Below, piece by piece: positions 49,612 to 60,123 of a stretch of DNA of 64,000 bases. This DNA comes from Alkalilimnicola sp. S0819. Its GTDB lineage: Bacteria > Pseudomonadota > Gammaproteobacteria > Nitrococcales > WHIW01. Numbering within the stretch: position 1 is the stretch's first letter; each line of letters opens with the position of its first letter. Made by a program: the position numbers and the translations under genes. The stretch is from positions 1 through 64,000 of the forward strand of contig NZ_WHIW01000009.1 of the NCBI RefSeq assembly GCF_009295635.1, given 5' to 3'. Below the pieces are notes generated by a model. It saw nothing but the letters and a program-made list of their open reading frames with translations, did no database searches and was not told the origin of the DNA.

Positions 49612-49659
49612 TGGATGTAGGATCCCAACCGTTGCCGGCTGTTGCAGTTGTGGTTAAAC

Positions 49660-49705
49660 AAACGAAAAACGACGTGGCGCCCCCTGCGGTGCGTCCCCCG
49701 TCGTT
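49660..49705 (-). terminator. possible terminator/attenuator between cmk and rpsA
   Basis: AACGACG (49705-49699) pairs with CGTCGTT (49674-49668) around a 24-base GC-rich loop, followed on the minus strand by TTTCGTTTGTTT. The rpsA gene then probably relies on its own promoter or on read-through. Confidence 0.5.
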
Positions 49706-49735
49706 CTTCCCTTCACCGGGCCTCGTGGCCCTGCC

Positions 49736-50407
49736 TCAATCGCCGAGCTTCGCTCGTACGATGGACATCACTTTTTCGACCACCTCATCCAGCGCCAGTT
49801 CAGTGGTATCCACCTGGGTGGCGCCAGTGGCGGGCTTGAGGGGGGAAACACTGCGTTCCATATCCCGCCTGTCCCGCTCGGCGATCTCTTTCGAAAGATC
49901 GTCGACGTTAGCATGAAGCCCTTGCTCCTTCAACTGCTTATGCCGTCGTCGGGCCCGCTCCGCGGCGCTGGCGGTGAGAAAGATCTTCACCGGCGCGCCG
50001 GGGAACACCACCGTACCCATGTCACGCCCGTCGGCCACCAGCCCCGGCGCTCGGCCGAACGCACGCTGGCGCTCCAGCAGCGCCTCGCGCACCGCGGGGA
50101 TGGCCGCCACCACCGAGGCGCGACTGCCCGCCTTCTCGGTGCGGATCTCGGCGCTCACCTCCTCGCCGTCCAGCCACACCTCGCCCTGCTCGCCGAAGCT
50201 CACCGGCAGGGCGCGGGCCAGCGCCACCACGGCCTCATGATCGGCCCGCGGGTCCAGGCCCTGGCGCAACACCGCCAGACCCAGCACCCGATAAATTGCG
50301 CCACTGTCCAGAAAATGCCAGCCCCGCGCGCCGGCCAGGTGCCGCGCCACGGTACCCTTGCCGGCGCCTCCGGGGCCGTCGATGGTGACTATCGGGATCT
50401 CGCCCAT
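49736..50407 (-). CDS. cmk: cytidylate kinase
   Basis: A 223-residue CMP/dCMP kinase. P-loop TIDGPGGAGKGTVARHLA (about 7-24), RDMGTVVFPGAPVKIFLTAS and RDRRDMERSVSPL are typical. ATG 50407 overlaps the aroA stop by one base (TGATG); a GTG one codon earlier is also possible. It stands between aroA and rpsA in the conserved order. Confidence 0.96.
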   Translation of the reverse strand: MGEIPIVTIDGPGGAGKGTVARHLAGARGWHFLDSGAIYRVLGLAVLRQGLDPRADHEAVVALARALPVSFGEQGEVWLDGEEVSAEIRTEKAGSRASVVAAIPAVREALLERQRAFGRAPGLVADGRDMGTVVFPGAPVKIFLTASAAERARRRHKQLKEQGLHANVDDLSKEIAERDRRDMERSVSPLKPATGATQVDTTELALDEVVEKVMSIVRAKLGD

Positions 50408-51720
50408 CACGCCGGCCCCTGCTCGATGTTCAGCCCCGCCTCACGGGCCAGGGCCACGAAGCCGGGGAAGGAGGTGTTCACGTTGGCACAGTCCTCGATG
50501 CGGATGGGCGCCTGGGCGCGCAGGGAAGCCACGGCGAAGGACATGGCTATGCGGTGATCGCTGTGGCTGTGCACCGTGCCGCCACCCAGGCCGCCGCCGC
50601 GTATGCGCATGCCATCCGGCGTGGGCTCGGCGTCCGCACCCAGGGTGCGCAGCCCCTCGGCCATGACCGCAATGCGGTCACTCTCCTTGACCCGCAACTC
50701 CTCGGCGCCGGTGAGCAGGGTTTCCCCTTGCGCACAGGCCGCCGCCACGAACAGCACGGGGAATTCGTCGATGGCCAGCGGCACCAGCTCCTCGGGAATT
50801 TGCACGCCGCGCAGGGGCGCATGCCGCACCCGCAGATCGGCCACCGGCTCGCCCCCCACCTCACGAGGGTTCAGCACGTCGATGTCCGCCCCCATGAGCT
50901 TGAGGATATCCACCACACCGGTGCGGGTGGGATTCATGCCCACATGCTCCAGGGTCAGATCGGAGCCTTCGGCGATGCTGGCCGCCACCAGGAAGAAGGC
51001 GGCCGAGGAGATGTCCGCCGGCACATCGATGCTGGCCGCTCGCAGCTTGCCGCCGCCGCGCAGGCTGACGCTGGCGCCATCCCGCCGCACGGCATAGCCC
51101 ATGCCGGCGAGCATGCGCTCGGTATGGTCGCGGGTGGGCGCGGGCTCGGTCACCCGGGTCTCGCCCTCGGCGTACAGCCCCGCCAACAACAGCGCGGATT
51201 TCACCTGGGCACTGGCCACGGGCAAGGCGTAGTCGATGCCCTTGAGCGGCGTGCCGCCATGAATACGCAGCGGCGCGGTGCCCGCGTCGGTGGTGTCGAT
51301 GCGCGCGCCCATCCGCGCCAGGGGCTCGGTCACCCGGCGCATGGGACGCACGGAGAGGGAGTGGTCCCCGGTGAGGGTGCAGTCGAAGGATTGGCCGGCC
51401 AGCAGGCCGCTGAGCAGGCGCATGGTCGTACCGGAATTACCCAGGTAGAGCGGCTCGGCGGGTGCCCGCAGCCCGTGCAGGCCCACCCCATGGATGCGCA
51501 ACCGCCCCTGCTCGGGGCCGTCGATGCGCACGCCCAGAGCGCGGAAGGTGGCCAGGGTCGCCAGCGCATCCTCCCCCTCCAGGAAGCCCTGCACCTCGGT
51601 CACGCCCTCGGCCAGGGCACCCAGCATCACGGCGCGATGGGAGACGGACTTGTCGCCGGGAACCCGAAAACGGCCACGCACCGCGCCGCCGGGTTTCAGC
51701 TCGAACACCACATTGGACAA
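50407..51720 (-). CDS. aroA: 3-phosphoshikimate 1-carboxyvinyltransferase (EPSP synthase)
   Basis: A 437-residue enzyme of the shikimate pathway. PGDKSVSHRAVMLGALAEG (PEP and phosphate binding), GNSGTTMRLLSGLLAG and ELRVKESDRIAVMAEGL are intact. Start is TTG at 51720, with GGAG eight bases before, giving xSNVVFELKPGG; the open frame extends to 51918 inside tyrA without protein likeness. In Pseudomonas tyrA and aroA are fused; here they are separate with a 49-base gap. The Gly in GNSGT, rather than Ala, predicts a glyphosate-sensitive class I enzyme. Confidence 0.94.
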   Translation of the reverse strand: MSNVVFELKPGGAVRGRFRVPGDKSVSHRAVMLGALAEGVTEVQGFLEGEDALATLATFRALGVRIDGPEQGRLRIHGVGLHGLRAPAEPLYLGNSGTTMRLLSGLLAGQSFDCTLTGDHSLSVRPMRRVTEPLARMGARIDTTDAGTAPLRIHGGTPLKGIDYALPVASAQVKSALLLAGLYAEGETRVTEPAPTRDHTERMLAGMGYAVRRDGASVSLRGGGKLRAASIDVPADISSAAFFLVAASIAEGSDLTLEHVGMNPTRTGVVDILKLMGADIDVLNPREVGGEPVADLRVRHAPLRGVQIPEELVPLAIDEFPVLFVAAACAQGETLLTGAEELRVKESDRIAVMAEGLRTLGADAEPTPDGMRIRGGGLGGGTVHSHSDHRIAMSFAVASLRAQAPIRIEDCANVNTSFPGFVALAREAGLNIEQGPA

Positions 51721-51769
51721 GATAGCTACTCCAGAAAAACAGACAATCCTTACCGCCCGAGCGGGGGCG

Positions 51770-52642
51770 CTATTGCTCCAGCAGGCGCAGGAACTCCGCG
51801 CGAGCCTCGTTGGCACTGCGAAACACCCGCTCCAACGCCGGGCCGTCGCCGTCACGCACCAGACCGTGGAGCATTTGCACGTCGGCCATGTAACGCTCCA
51901 GCACCGAGAGCAGCGCATCCCGGTTGCCCAGGCAGATATCCCGCCACATCACCGGGTCGCTGGAGGCGATGCGGGTGAAATCCCGAAAGCCGCCGGCGGC
52001 GTAACGGAAGATCTCCGGCTGGTCCTCCCAGCGCGCCAGCGTATCCACCAGCCCATAGGCCAGCAGGTGTGGCAGATGGGAGGTGGCGGCGAGCACCTCG
52101 TCGTGGTGCTCGGGGCTCATTTCACTGACCCAGGCCCCGGCCGCCTCCCACAGGGCGCGCACCCGGGCCGTGGCGGCGGGCTCGGTCTCGGCCAGGGGGG
52201 TCAGGATCACCCGGCGACGCCGGTAGAGCTCCTCGAAGGAGGCCTCCACGCCGCTTTTCTCGGTGCCGGCAATGGGGTGCCCCGGCACCACACGGCGGGT
52301 ATCGGCGAAGACGGCGCGGGCATCCTCGGCCACGCACGCCTTGGCACTGCCGGCATCGGTGACGATGGCACCCGGGTCCAGCCCCGGCGCCATGGCTTCG
52401 AACACCCGCCGCATCGCCCCCAGAGGCACGCACACCATGACCAGCTCGGCGCCGCGCACCGCCTCGGCGGGCGCCAGCCGGTATTCGTCAATCACGCCCA
52501 GCTCCACCGCCCGGCGCAGGTTGTCTTCATTGCGCCCACAGCCGACGATGTGCTCGCAGGCCCCGGCGGCCTTCAGCGCCCGGGCCAGGGAACCGCCGAT
52601 CAGGCCCACGCCGATGACCGTGATACGGGAGAAGCCCGCCAT
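51770..52642 (-). CDS. tyrA: prephenate dehydrogenase
   Basis: A 290-residue enzyme converting prephenate to 4-hydroxyphenylpyruvate (tyrosine branch). Rossmann motif GVGLIGGSLARAL (11-23), catalytic His in PGHPIAGTEKSGVEA, and the helical C-terminal dimer domain with ATSHLPHLLAYGL. There is no chorismate mutase or ACT domain, unlike E. coli TyrA. Start overlaps the hisC stop by one base (TGATG). Confidence 0.94.
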   Translation of the reverse strand: MAGFSRITVIGVGLIGGSLARALKAAGACEHIVGCGRNEDNLRRAVELGVIDEYRLAPAEAVRGAELVMVCVPLGAMRRVFEAMAPGLDPGAIVTDAGSAKACVAEDARAVFADTRRVVPGHPIAGTEKSGVEASFEELYRRRRVILTPLAETEPAATARVRALWEAAGAWVSEMSPEHHDEVLAATSHLPHLLAYGLVDTLARWEDQPEIFRYAAGGFRDFTRIASSDPVMWRDICLGNRDALLSVLERYMADVQMLHGLVRDGDGPALERVFRSANEARAEFLRLLEQ

Positions 52643-53799
52643 CAGTCCGCCCCCAACAGCCCTTCGTCGCGCAGCACCGCCAAGGCCTGCAGGAGCCGGT
52701 CATTCTCGGCTTCGGTACCAATGCTGAAACGCAGATACTCAGGGAGCTGATAGCCGCCCCCCACCGGGCGCACGATCACACCCTGGCGCAGCAGCCCCTG
52801 GTTGACCTCCTCGGCGCGGGGGCCAACCCGGGTGCAGAGAAAGTTCGCCGCCGAGGGCAGGCTGCTCAGGCCCATGCCGGCGAGCGCCTGACCCAGACGC
52901 TGCATCTCCCGGCCATTGAGTTCCACCGAACGGCGCAGATGCTCCCGATCATCCAGCGCCGCTGTGGCCGCGGCCTGGGCCACGTTGTTCACATTGAAGG
53001 GCATGCGCACCCGGTTGAGCAGATCCGCCACCTGGGGGTCGGACAGCCCATAGCCCACCCGCAGCCCGCCCAGGCCGTAGGCCTTGGAGAAGGTGCGGGT
53101 GATGATCAGATTGGGGTGGCGGGCGAGCAGGTAGCTGCCTTCCCGGTAGCCCGGCGCCCGGGCCGCGTACTCCACGTAGGCCTCGTCCAGCACCACGATG
53201 ACGTGTGCGGGCATCCGCGCCAGGAAACGCTCCACCGCTTCGGCACCCACCCAGGTACCGGTGGGGTTGTTGGGGTTGGCGATGAACACCACCCGGGTGT
53301 CCGCGTCCACCGCGTCGGCCATGGCCTCCAGATCATGCCCGGCGGGGCTGTCGGAATCCGCCCCCAGCGCCGGCACCACCACGGCCTCCGCCCCCACCGC
53401 CTGGGTGGCGATGGGATAGACGGCAAAGGCATGCTGGGAAAACACGCATTTCAGGCCCGTACGCAGGAACGCGCGCGCCACCAGCTCCAGCACGTCGTTG
53501 GAGCCGCTGCCCAGGGTGATCTGCCCAGGCTCCACCCCATGATGCTCGGCCAGCGCGGCGCGCAGCTCGAAGGCATTGCCGTCCGGGTAGCGATGACTTT
53601 CCGCCAAGGCTTCGCGGGCGGCGGCCAGCGCCTTGGGGCTGGGGCCCAACGGGTTCTCGTTGGAGGCCAGCTTGACGATCTGCTCCGGGCGCAGGCCCAG
53701 CTCCCGGGCCAGCTCGCTCATGGGCTTGCCCGGCTGGTAGGGCTGCAGGGCCTGAACGCCGGGGACAGCCAGGTCGCAGAAACTCATGGTGTTACTCAT
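52642..53799 (-). CDS. hisC: histidinol-phosphate aminotransferase
   Basis: A 385-residue class I PLP enzyme. LASNENPLGPSPKA, NPNNPTGTWV and the PLP lysine in TFSKAYGLGGLRVGYG are present. Between pheA and tyrA, as here, HisC-type enzymes usually also transaminate phenylpyruvate and hydroxyphenylpyruvate; that dual role is inference. An alternative ATG (53787) would remove four residues. Confidence 0.93.
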   Translation of the reverse strand: MSNTMSFCDLAVPGVQALQPYQPGKPMSELARELGLRPEQIVKLASNENPLGPSPKALAAAREALAESHRYPDGNAFELRAALAEHHGVEPGQITLGSGSNDVLELVARAFLRTGLKCVFSQHAFAVYPIATQAVGAEAVVVPALGADSDSPAGHDLEAMADAVDADTRVVFIANPNNPTGTWVGAEAVERFLARMPAHVIVVLDEAYVEYAARAPGYREGSYLLARHPNLIITRTFSKAYGLGGLRVGYGLSDPQVADLLNRVRMPFNVNNVAQAAATAALDDREHLRRSVELNGREMQRLGQALAGMGLSSLPSAANFLCTRVGPRAEEVNQGLLRQGVIVRPVGGGYQLPEYLRFSIGTEAENDRLLQALAVLRDEGLLGAD

Positions 53800-53828
53800 A
53801 CTGTGAGCGTCACGTTGCTGTGGGTGTG

Positions 53829-53914
53829 GCGAGGGCCGGGAGCCTCGATTCCGCCGGCGGCCCCCTCGCGATTACGCGGCCGTAGCCGACGGCGGGAATC
53901 CGGGATCTCCCGCC
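53829..53914. other. hairpins between pheA and hisC
   Basis: GCGAGGG (53829-53835) pairs with CCCTCGC (53863-53869) and GGCGGGA (53891-53897) with TCCCGCC (53908-53914). They fill the 116-base gap. Without T-tracts they are not clear terminators; they may be decayed REP units or stabilise the pheA RNA end. Confidence 0.45.
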
Positions 53915-53915
53915 C

Positions 53916-55001
53916 CTAATGCGCCGCCCTGGGGTAGGACCCCAGGACCTTGAACAGGCTGGAGACCCGCTCCATCTCGCCCAGCGCGCGCTTCAAGCCC
54001 GTATCCTCGGCGTGCCCCAGAATATCGATGAAGAAAACGTACTCCCACTGCCCCTGGCGGCTGGGACGGGATTCGATGCGGCTCATGTCCAGGCCGTAAC
54101 GGGCCAGGGGCGCGAGCAGGGTCGCGAGCCCGCCGGATTTATTCACCCGGGAGACCACCAGGGAGGTCTTGTCATTGCCGGTGGGCGGCGGCGATTGCTG
54201 ACCCAGCACCAGGAAGCGGGTGGTGTTGATCGCCCCATCCTGTACCCGCGCGTGGAGTATGCTCAGGGCGTACTTGTCGGCGGCCACCTCGCTGGCGATG
54301 GCAGCGGCCTGGGGGTTTTCCGCCGCGAGCCGGGCGGCTTCCGCCGTGCTGCTCACCGCCACCCGCTCGGCGCGAGGCAGGTGCAGATCCAGCCAGCCGC
54401 GGCACTGCCCCAGCGCCTGCTGGTGGGAGTAGACGGTGCGGATATCGTCCATCTGCTCGGCCAGGGTGCACAGATTGTGGTGGATAGGCAGCTCCACCTC
54501 GCCGATGATCTGCAGCGGTGAGCTCATGAAACGGTCCAGGGTATGGGTCACCACCCCTTCGGTGGAGTTCTCCACCGGCACGACGCCGTACTGCACATTG
54601 CCCGATTCCACTTCACGGAACACCGTATCGATGGCGGGCAGGGACTCGAACAGCATGCCGTGGCCGAAGTGTTTCACCGCAGCGGCGTTGGTATAGGTCC
54701 CTTCCGGCCCCAGGTACGCCACCTTCACCGGCTGCTGCAGGGCCAGACAGGCGGACATGACTTCGCGGAACAGCACCGCCACTTGCTCGCCGGCAAGCGG
54801 CCCGGGGTTTCGCTCGCGGACCCGGCGCAGAATGGCCGCCTCGCGCTCCGGACGATAGAAATCTTCCTTCTCGCCGGCCTCGCGCTTGATGCGGGCCACC
54901 TCGGCGGCCAGTTCGGCACGGCGGTTGAACAGCGCCAGCAGTTCCCCGTCCAGGGTATCGATCTGCTCGCGAACCTTCTGCAGCTTGTCGGCTTCGCTCA
55001 T
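53916..55001 (-). CDS. pheA: bifunctional chorismate mutase / prephenate dehydratase
   Basis: A 361-residue P-protein of phenylalanine synthesis. The AroQ mutase domain (5-90; VREQIDTLDGELLALFNRRAEL), dehydratase domain (95-270; AYLGPEGTYTNAA, TRFLVLGQ) and C-terminal ACT domain for Phe feedback (280-357; ESRPSRQGQWEYVFFID) are in order. It starts four bases before the serA stop is cleared, so serA and pheA are co-transcribed. No leader peptide was found. Confidence 0.96.
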   Translation of the reverse strand: MSEADKLQKVREQIDTLDGELLALFNRRAELAAEVARIKREAGEKEDFYRPEREAAILRRVRERNPGPLAGEQVAVLFREVMSACLALQQPVKVAYLGPEGTYTNAAAVKHFGHGMLFESLPAIDTVFREVESGNVQYGVVPVENSTEGVVTHTLDRFMSSPLQIIGEVELPIHHNLCTLAEQMDDIRTVYSHQQALGQCRGWLDLHLPRAERVAVSSTAEAARLAAENPQAAAIASEVAADKYALSILHARVQDGAINTTRFLVLGQQSPPPTGNDKTSLVVSRVNKSGGLATLLAPLARYGLDMSRIESRPSRQGQWEYVFFIDILGHAEDTGLKRALGEMERVSSLFKVLGSYPRAAH

Positions 55002-55005
55002 GGCC

Positions 55006-56175
55006 TTACTCGATCACTCGCACCGCCAGCACACCGCTGATGGCCTGGATTTCCTCCACCACCTGCGCGGGAATGCGACCTTCCACATCCACGATGGTGT
55101 AGGCCAGATCCCCACGGGACTTGTTGTACATATCGTCGATGTTGATCTCGGCATTCGCCAGGGCGGTGGAGATCTGCCCCAGCATATTGGGCACGTTGGC
55201 ATTGACCACGGTGAGGCGGTCGCCGTTCTCGCCACGGGGCATGTTGATGTCGGGGAAGTTCACGGAGTTGCGGATATTGCCGGTCTCCAGGAACTCGCGC
55301 ACCTGCTCGGCCACCATGATGGCGCAGTTCTCCTCCGCCTCGCGGGTAGAGGCCCCCAGATGCGGCAGGGTGATGACCCGCCCATGGTCCTTGAGCAAAT
55401 TGCTGGGGAAATCACACACATAGGCCCAGAGCTGACCGGCGTCCAGGGCGCTCACCGCCGCCTCGTCGTCGATGATGCCGGCGCGGGAGAAGTTCAACAG
55501 GGTGGCGCCCTTGGGCATGCGAGCGATACGGTCCGCGTTGATCATGGCCCGGGTGTGATCGTTGAGCGGCACGTGCAGGGTGAGGAAATCGGCGCGGCTC
55601 ATCACCTCGTCCACGCTCTGCCCCTGGATCACGCCGGAGGACAGCTCCCAGGCCCGGTTGACGGTGATCTGCGGATCGAAGCCGATCACGTCCATGCCGA
55701 GCGCCCGGGCGGCATTGGCCACCTTCACGCCGATGGCGCCCAGCCCGATCACCCCCAGGGTGCGCCCGGGCAGCTCGAAGCCCACGAAGTTCTTCTTGCC
55801 GGCCTCGGTTTCCTGGTTGATGCGAGCATCGTCACCGGAGAGGCCGCGGGCGAACTCCCAGCCCTGGCAGAGGTTGCGGGCGGCGAGCAGCATGCCCGCC
55901 AACACCAGCTCCTTGACCGCGTTGGCATTGGCGCCGGGGGCGTTGAACACCGGCACGCCGCGCTCGCTCATCCGCTCCACGGGGATGTTGTTCACCCCGG
56001 CGCCGGCCCGGCCGATGGCCTTGACCGTGTCGGGGATCTCCATGTCGTGCATCTTGTACGAGCGCAGCAGGATGGCGTCCGGGTGACCGATCTCGGAGGC
56101 GATCTCGTAGCTCTGCCGCGGCAGGCGCTCCAGGCCCTTGGCGGAAATATTGTTCAGGGTCAGAATCTTGTACAT
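55006..56175 (-). CDS. serA: D-3-phosphoglycerate dehydrogenase
   Basis: A 389-residue enzyme, first step of serine synthesis. NAD-binding GLGAIGVKVANAARALGMDVIGFDP, catalytic Arg in FSRAGIIDD region and His in LPHLGASTREAEENCA; a C-terminal ACT domain (about 320-389) implies serine feedback. Placement between serC and pheA puts serine synthesis into the aromatic cluster, where pseudomonads have serC directly before pheA. Confidence 0.94.
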   Translation of the reverse strand: MYKILTLNNISAKGLERLPRQSYEIASEIGHPDAILLRSYKMHDMEIPDTVKAIGRAGAGVNNIPVERMSERGVPVFNAPGANANAVKELVLAGMLLAARNLCQGWEFARGLSGDDARINQETEAGKKNFVGFELPGRTLGVIGLGAIGVKVANAARALGMDVIGFDPQITVNRAWELSSGVIQGQSVDEVMSRADFLTLHVPLNDHTRAMINADRIARMPKGATLLNFSRAGIIDDEAAVSALDAGQLWAYVCDFPSNLLKDHGRVITLPHLGASTREAEENCAIMVAEQVREFLETGNIRNSVNFPDINMPRGENGDRLTVVNANVPNMLGQISTALANAEINIDDMYNKSRGDLAYTIVDVEGRIPAQVVEEIQAISGVLAVRVIE

Positions 56176-56212
56176 CGAGCATCTCCCGCTCTACGTGGTA
56201 TGCATGCAAGGG

Positions 56213-56261
56213 GCCGCGCCGCGGGGCGCGGCGGCTGTCCGGCGGCGCCGGACGCCGCCGG
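56213..56261. other. two GC hairpins between serC and serA
   Basis: GCCGCGCC-GCGG-GGCGCGGC (56213-56232) and CCGGCGGCG-CCGGA-CGCCGCCGG (56239-56261) are perfect 8- and 9-base stems in a 100-base gap. No T-tract follows. They may stabilise the serC message end. Confidence 0.5.
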
Positions 56262-56275
56262 ATCACGCGCCGGCC

Positions 56276-57352
56276 TCAGCCGTGGCGCTTCTCGAAATCC
56301 GCCATGAAGGCGACCAGAGCATCCACGCCCTCTTCCGGCATGGCGTTGTAAATGCTCGCCCGCATGCCGCCCACCGAGCGATGCCCCTTCAGGGTGACCA
56401 GGCCGTTGGCCTTGGCTTCCTGGAGGAAGGTGGCGTCCAGGCTGTCGTCGGCCAGGGTGAAGGGCACGTTCATCCAGGAGCGGTCCGTGGGCTTCACCGG
56501 GTTGGCGTAGAAGGGGGAATCATCGATGGCGGCGTACAGCTTCTCGGCCTTGCGACGGTTGATCTCGGCCATGCCTTCCAGACCGCCCAGCCCCTTCAGC
56601 CACTTGAACACCAGCCCGGCGACATACCAGCCGTAGGTGGGCGGGGTGTTGGACATGGAATCGGCATCGGCCTGGATCTTGTAATCCCAGACCGTGGGGG
56701 TGGCCGGCAGCACTTCGCCGATCAGATCCTCGCGAACGATCACCAGGGTCAGGCCCGAGGGGCCGATGTTCTTCTGGGCACCGGCGTAGATCAGGCCGAA
56801 TTTGGACACATCCACCGGGCGGGAGAGGATGGTGGAGGACATATCGGCCACCAGCGGCACGTCCACCTCGGGCACGAAGGGGAACTCCACGCCGCTGATG
56901 GTCTCGTTGGGCGTGTAGTGCACATAGGCGGCGTCAGCGGAGAGCTGCCACTCGCTCTGGGGCGGCACTTCCAGGCGACCCTCGGGGCTGGCGGCGGCGA
57001 CATTCACTTCGCAGTACTTGCGCGCTTCCTTGATCGCCTTCTTGGACCAGGCGCCGGTGTCGATGTAGTCGGCGCGGGTCTTGCCGCGCAGCAGGTTCAT
57101 GGGAATGCCGGCGAACTGGCCGGTGGCCCCGCCCTGCAGGAACAGCACCTTGTAGTTGTCGGGGATGTTCATCAGCTCGCGCAGATCGGCTTCGGCCTCG
57201 GCGGCGATGGCGACGAACTCCTTGCCTCGATGGCTCATTTCCATCACCGACATGCCGGAACCCCGCCAGTCCAGCATTTCCTCGGCGACCTGCTTGAGTA
57301 CGGCTTCCGGCAGGGCTGCCGGACCGGCGCTGAAGTTGAACACCCGCGACAT
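56276..57352 (-). CDS. serC: phosphoserine aminotransferase
   Basis: A 358-residue PLP enzyme using glutamate to aminate 3-phosphohydroxypyruvate; it also serves pyridoxal phosphate synthesis. [29 protein letters not shown] and the PLP lysine in [13 protein letters not shown] are typical. It lies 56 bases after gyrA, the conserved gyrA-serC order. Confidence 0.96.
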   Translation of the reverse strand: MSRVFNFSAGPAALPEAVLKQVAEEMLDWRGSGMSVMEMSHRGKEFVAIAAEAEADLRELMNIPDNYKVLFLQGGATGQFAGIPMNLLRGKTRADYIDTGAWSKKAIKEARKYCEVNVAAASPEGRLEVPPQSEWQLSADAAYVHYTPNETISGVEFPFVPEVDVPLVADMSSTILSRPVDVSKFGLIYAGAQKNIGPSGLTLVIVREDLIGEVLPATPTVWDYKIQADADSMSNTPPTYGWYVAGLVFKWLKGLGGLEGMAEINRRKAEKLYAAIDDSPFYANPVKPTDRSWMNVPFTLADDSLDATFLQEAKANGLVTLKGHRSVGGMRASIYNAMPEEGVDALVAFMADFEKRHG

Positions 57353-57408
57353 TGATGCGCTCCTTACAAGAGAAAGTTCGAATGAAAGATTCGGTGCGGG
57401 GCGGCGAC

Positions 57409-59988
57409 CTACTCTTCGGCGCCAGCCTCGTCCGCCGGGCCTTCGTCCTCGGCCTCGCCGTCCTCGCCCAGGGCCTCGATGCGCTCCACGCTCACCAGCG
57501 GCTCATCCTCGCCCAGGGAAATCAGCTTCACGCCCTGGGTGTTGCGGCTCAAGCGGGAGATCTCCGCCACCCGGGTGCGCACCAGCGTGCCGGCCTTGGT
57601 GATCAGCATGATCTCGTCCTGGTCCACCACCTGGCAGGCGCCCACCACGGCGCCGTTGCGCTCGGAGCCCTGGATGGAGATCACGCCCATGCCGCCGCGC
57701 CCCTTGGTGGGGTATTCCTCCAGCGGTGTGCGCTTGCCGTATCCGCGTTCGGTGGCGGTGAGAATGTCACCCTCGCCGAGGATCAACAATTCGATGACGT
57801 GCTGGTCTTCGGGCAGGCGCACACCACGCACGCCGGCGGCGGTGCGGCCCATGGCGCGGACCTCGTCCTCGCGGAAGCGCATGGCCTTGCCACCGCTGGT
57901 GAACAGCATCACCTCGGACTCGCCGTCGGTGATACCCACGTTCACCAGGTGATCGTCCTCATGCAGGTTCAGGGCGATGATACCGCTGGAGCGCGGGCGC
58001 GAGAAATGCGATAGCGGCGTCTTCTTCACTGTGCCGTTGCGGGTGGCGAAGAACACGAAGTGCTCGTCGTCGAACTCCTTGATGGGCAGCACCGCGTTGA
58101 TCCGCTCCTCCCCCTCCAGGGGCAGCAGATTGACGATGGGCTTGCCGCGCGCGTTGCGGCTGCCCTGGGGCAGCTGGTAGACCTTCAGCCAGTAGACCTT
58201 GCCGGCGCTGGAGAAGCACAGCAGCGTATCGTGGGTGTTGGCCACGAACAGCTTGTCGATGAAGTCCTCCTCCTTCATCTTCGTCGCCGACTTGCCCTTG
58301 CCGCCACGACGCTGGGCCTGGTAGCTATCCAGCGGCTGGGACTTGGCGTAACCGGTATGGGAGAGGGTCACCACCACGTCCTCGGGGGCGATCAGGTCTT
58401 CCAGGGTCAGATCCAGCGTGGACTCCAGCACTTCGCTGCGGCGCGGATCGTTGTACTGCTCCTTGATCGCTTCCAGCTCCTCGCGGATGACTTCCAGCAG
58501 CCGCTCGGAGGAGCTGAGAATCTCCAGAAGCTCGGCAATGCGCGTCAGCAGCTCCTGGAATTCATCCAGAATCTTGTCCTGCTCCAGGCCGGTGAGCCGG
58601 TGCAGGCGCAGATCCAGAATGGCCTGGGCCTGGGTGCTGGTCAGGCGGTAACCGTCCTCGCTCAGACCGAAGCCGTCCTCCACCCAGTCCGGGCGGGAGG
58701 CATCGGCGCCGGCGCGCTCCAGCATGGAGGTCACGCTGCCCGGCTGCCACACACGGCTGACCAGCGCTTCGCGGGCCTCCGCCGGCCCCGGCGAGGCCTT
58801 GATCAGGGCGATCACCTCGTCGATGTTGGCCAGCGCCACGGCCAGGCCTTCCAGTATGTGCGCACGCTCCCGGGCCTTGCGCAGGTCGAACACGGTGCGC
58901 CGGGTCACCACCTCGCGGCGGTGGCGCACGAAGACTTCCAGGATGTCCTTGAGGTTCAGCAGCCGGGGCTGGCCGTCCACCAGGCCCACCATATTGATGC
59001 CGAACACGGTCTGCAGCTGGGTCTGCTGGAAGAGGTTGTTGAGCACCACCTCGCCCACCTCGCCGCGGCGTAGCTCGATGACCATGCGGATGCCGTCCTT
59101 GTCGGACTCGTCACGCAGCTCGGTGATGCCCTCGATGCGCTTTTCCTTGACCAGCTCGGCGATCTTCTCCAACAGCCGAGCCTTGTTCACCTGGTAGGGC
59201 AGCTCGCTGACAACGATGCGCTGGCGACCGTTGCTGTCTTCCTCGAACTCGGCGCGGGCGCGCATCACCATGCGGCCACGGCCGGTGCGATAGGCCTCGC
59301 GGATACCGGCCACCCCGTTGATGATCGCGCCGGTGGGCAGGTCCGGCGCCGGGATGTACTCCATCAGCCCGTCGATATCCAGGCTCTCGTCGTCGATCAG
59401 CGCGATGCAGGCATCCACCACCTCGCCCAGGTTATGGGGCGGAATATTAGTGGCCATGCCCACGGCGATGCCGGAGCCGCCGTTGACCAGCAGGTTGGGG
59501 ATCTTCGCGGGGAGCACGGTGGGCTCGCTCTCGGAGCCGTCGTAGTTCTCGTCGAAATCGACGGTTTCCTTTTCGATGTCCGCCAGCAGCTCGTGGGCGA
59601 TGCGGGCCATGCGCACTTCGGTGTATCGCATGGCCGCGGCGTTGTCGCCGTCGATGGAACCGAAGTTGCCCTGACCGTCCACCAGCATGTAGCGCAACGA
59701 GAAGGGCTGGGCCATGCGCACGATGGTGTCGTAAACGGCGGAATCCCCGTGGGGATGGTACTTACCGATCACGTCACCGACCACGCGAGCGGATTTCTTG
59801 TAGGCCTTGTTCCAGTCGTTGCCCAGCTCCTTCATGGCGTAGAGCACGCGCCGGTGCACGGGCTTGAGCCCATCGCGCACGTCGGGGAGCGCGCGGCCCA
59901 CGATCACGCTCATGGCGTAATCGAGGTAGGACTGCCGCATCTCGTCTTCGAGGTTTACGTGGAGAATCTCTTTGGCGACGCTGGACAT
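57409..59988 (-). CDS. gyrA: DNA gyrase subunit A
   Basis: An 859-residue GyrA. The active-site Tyr is Tyr122 (MRYTEVRM). The quinolone-resistance region reads [11 protein letters not shown] with Ser83 and Asp87, the susceptible residues in E. coli numbering. The C-terminal beta-pinwheel (about 530-840) has the GyrA box QRRGGKG. A Glu/Asp-rich tail ends the protein. Confidence 0.98.
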   Translation of the reverse strand: MSSVAKEILHVNLEDEMRQSYLDYAMSVIVGRALPDVRDGLKPVHRRVLYAMKELGNDWNKAYKKSARVVGDVIGKYHPHGDSAVYDTIVRMAQPFSLRYMLVDGQGNFGSIDGDNAAAMRYTEVRMARIAHELLADIEKETVDFDENYDGSESEPTVLPAKIPNLLVNGGSGIAVGMATNIPPHNLGEVVDACIALIDDESLDIDGLMEYIPAPDLPTGAIINGVAGIREAYRTGRGRMVMRARAEFEEDSNGRQRIVVSELPYQVNKARLLEKIAELVKEKRIEGITELRDESDKDGIRMVIELRRGEVGEVVLNNLFQQTQLQTVFGINMVGLVDGQPRLLNLKDILEVFVRHRREVVTRRTVFDLRKARERAHILEGLAVALANIDEVIALIKASPGPAEAREALVSRVWQPGSVTSMLERAGADASRPDWVEDGFGLSEDGYRLTSTQAQAILDLRLHRLTGLEQDKILDEFQELLTRIAELLEILSSSERLLEVIREELEAIKEQYNDPRRSEVLESTLDLTLEDLIAPEDVVVTLSHTGYAKSQPLDSYQAQRRGGKGKSATKMKEEDFIDKLFVANTHDTLLCFSSAGKVYWLKVYQLPQGSRNARGKPIVNLLPLEGEERINAVLPIKEFDDEHFVFFATRNGTVKKTPLSHFSRPRSSGIIALNLHEDDHLVNVGITDGESEVMLFTSGGKAMRFREDEVRAMGRTAAGVRGVRLPEDQHVIELLILGEGDILTATERGYGKRTPLEEYPTKGRGGMGVISIQGSERNGAVVGACQVVDQDEIMLITKAGTLVRTRVAEISRLSRNTQGVKLISLGEDEPLVSVERIEALGEDGEAEDEGPADEAGAEE

Positions 59989-60123
59989 CGAAACTCGCTT
60001 TTAAATCAGTCTGCTGGAGAAGCGACCGCAGGGTTTTCCGGACACTCGCAGGAAGCCGCAAATACTACCATAGAGCACGCGCGCGCGGCACCCGACAATG
60101 CGGCCAAGGCCCTCCGCTCCCAG

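Noticed and set aside
50407-51918. tyrA-aroA fusion as in Pseudomonas
   Set aside because: The aroA frame stays open into tyrA, but tyrA is in another frame with its own stop at 51770, and a TTG with a good binding site starts aroA at 51720.
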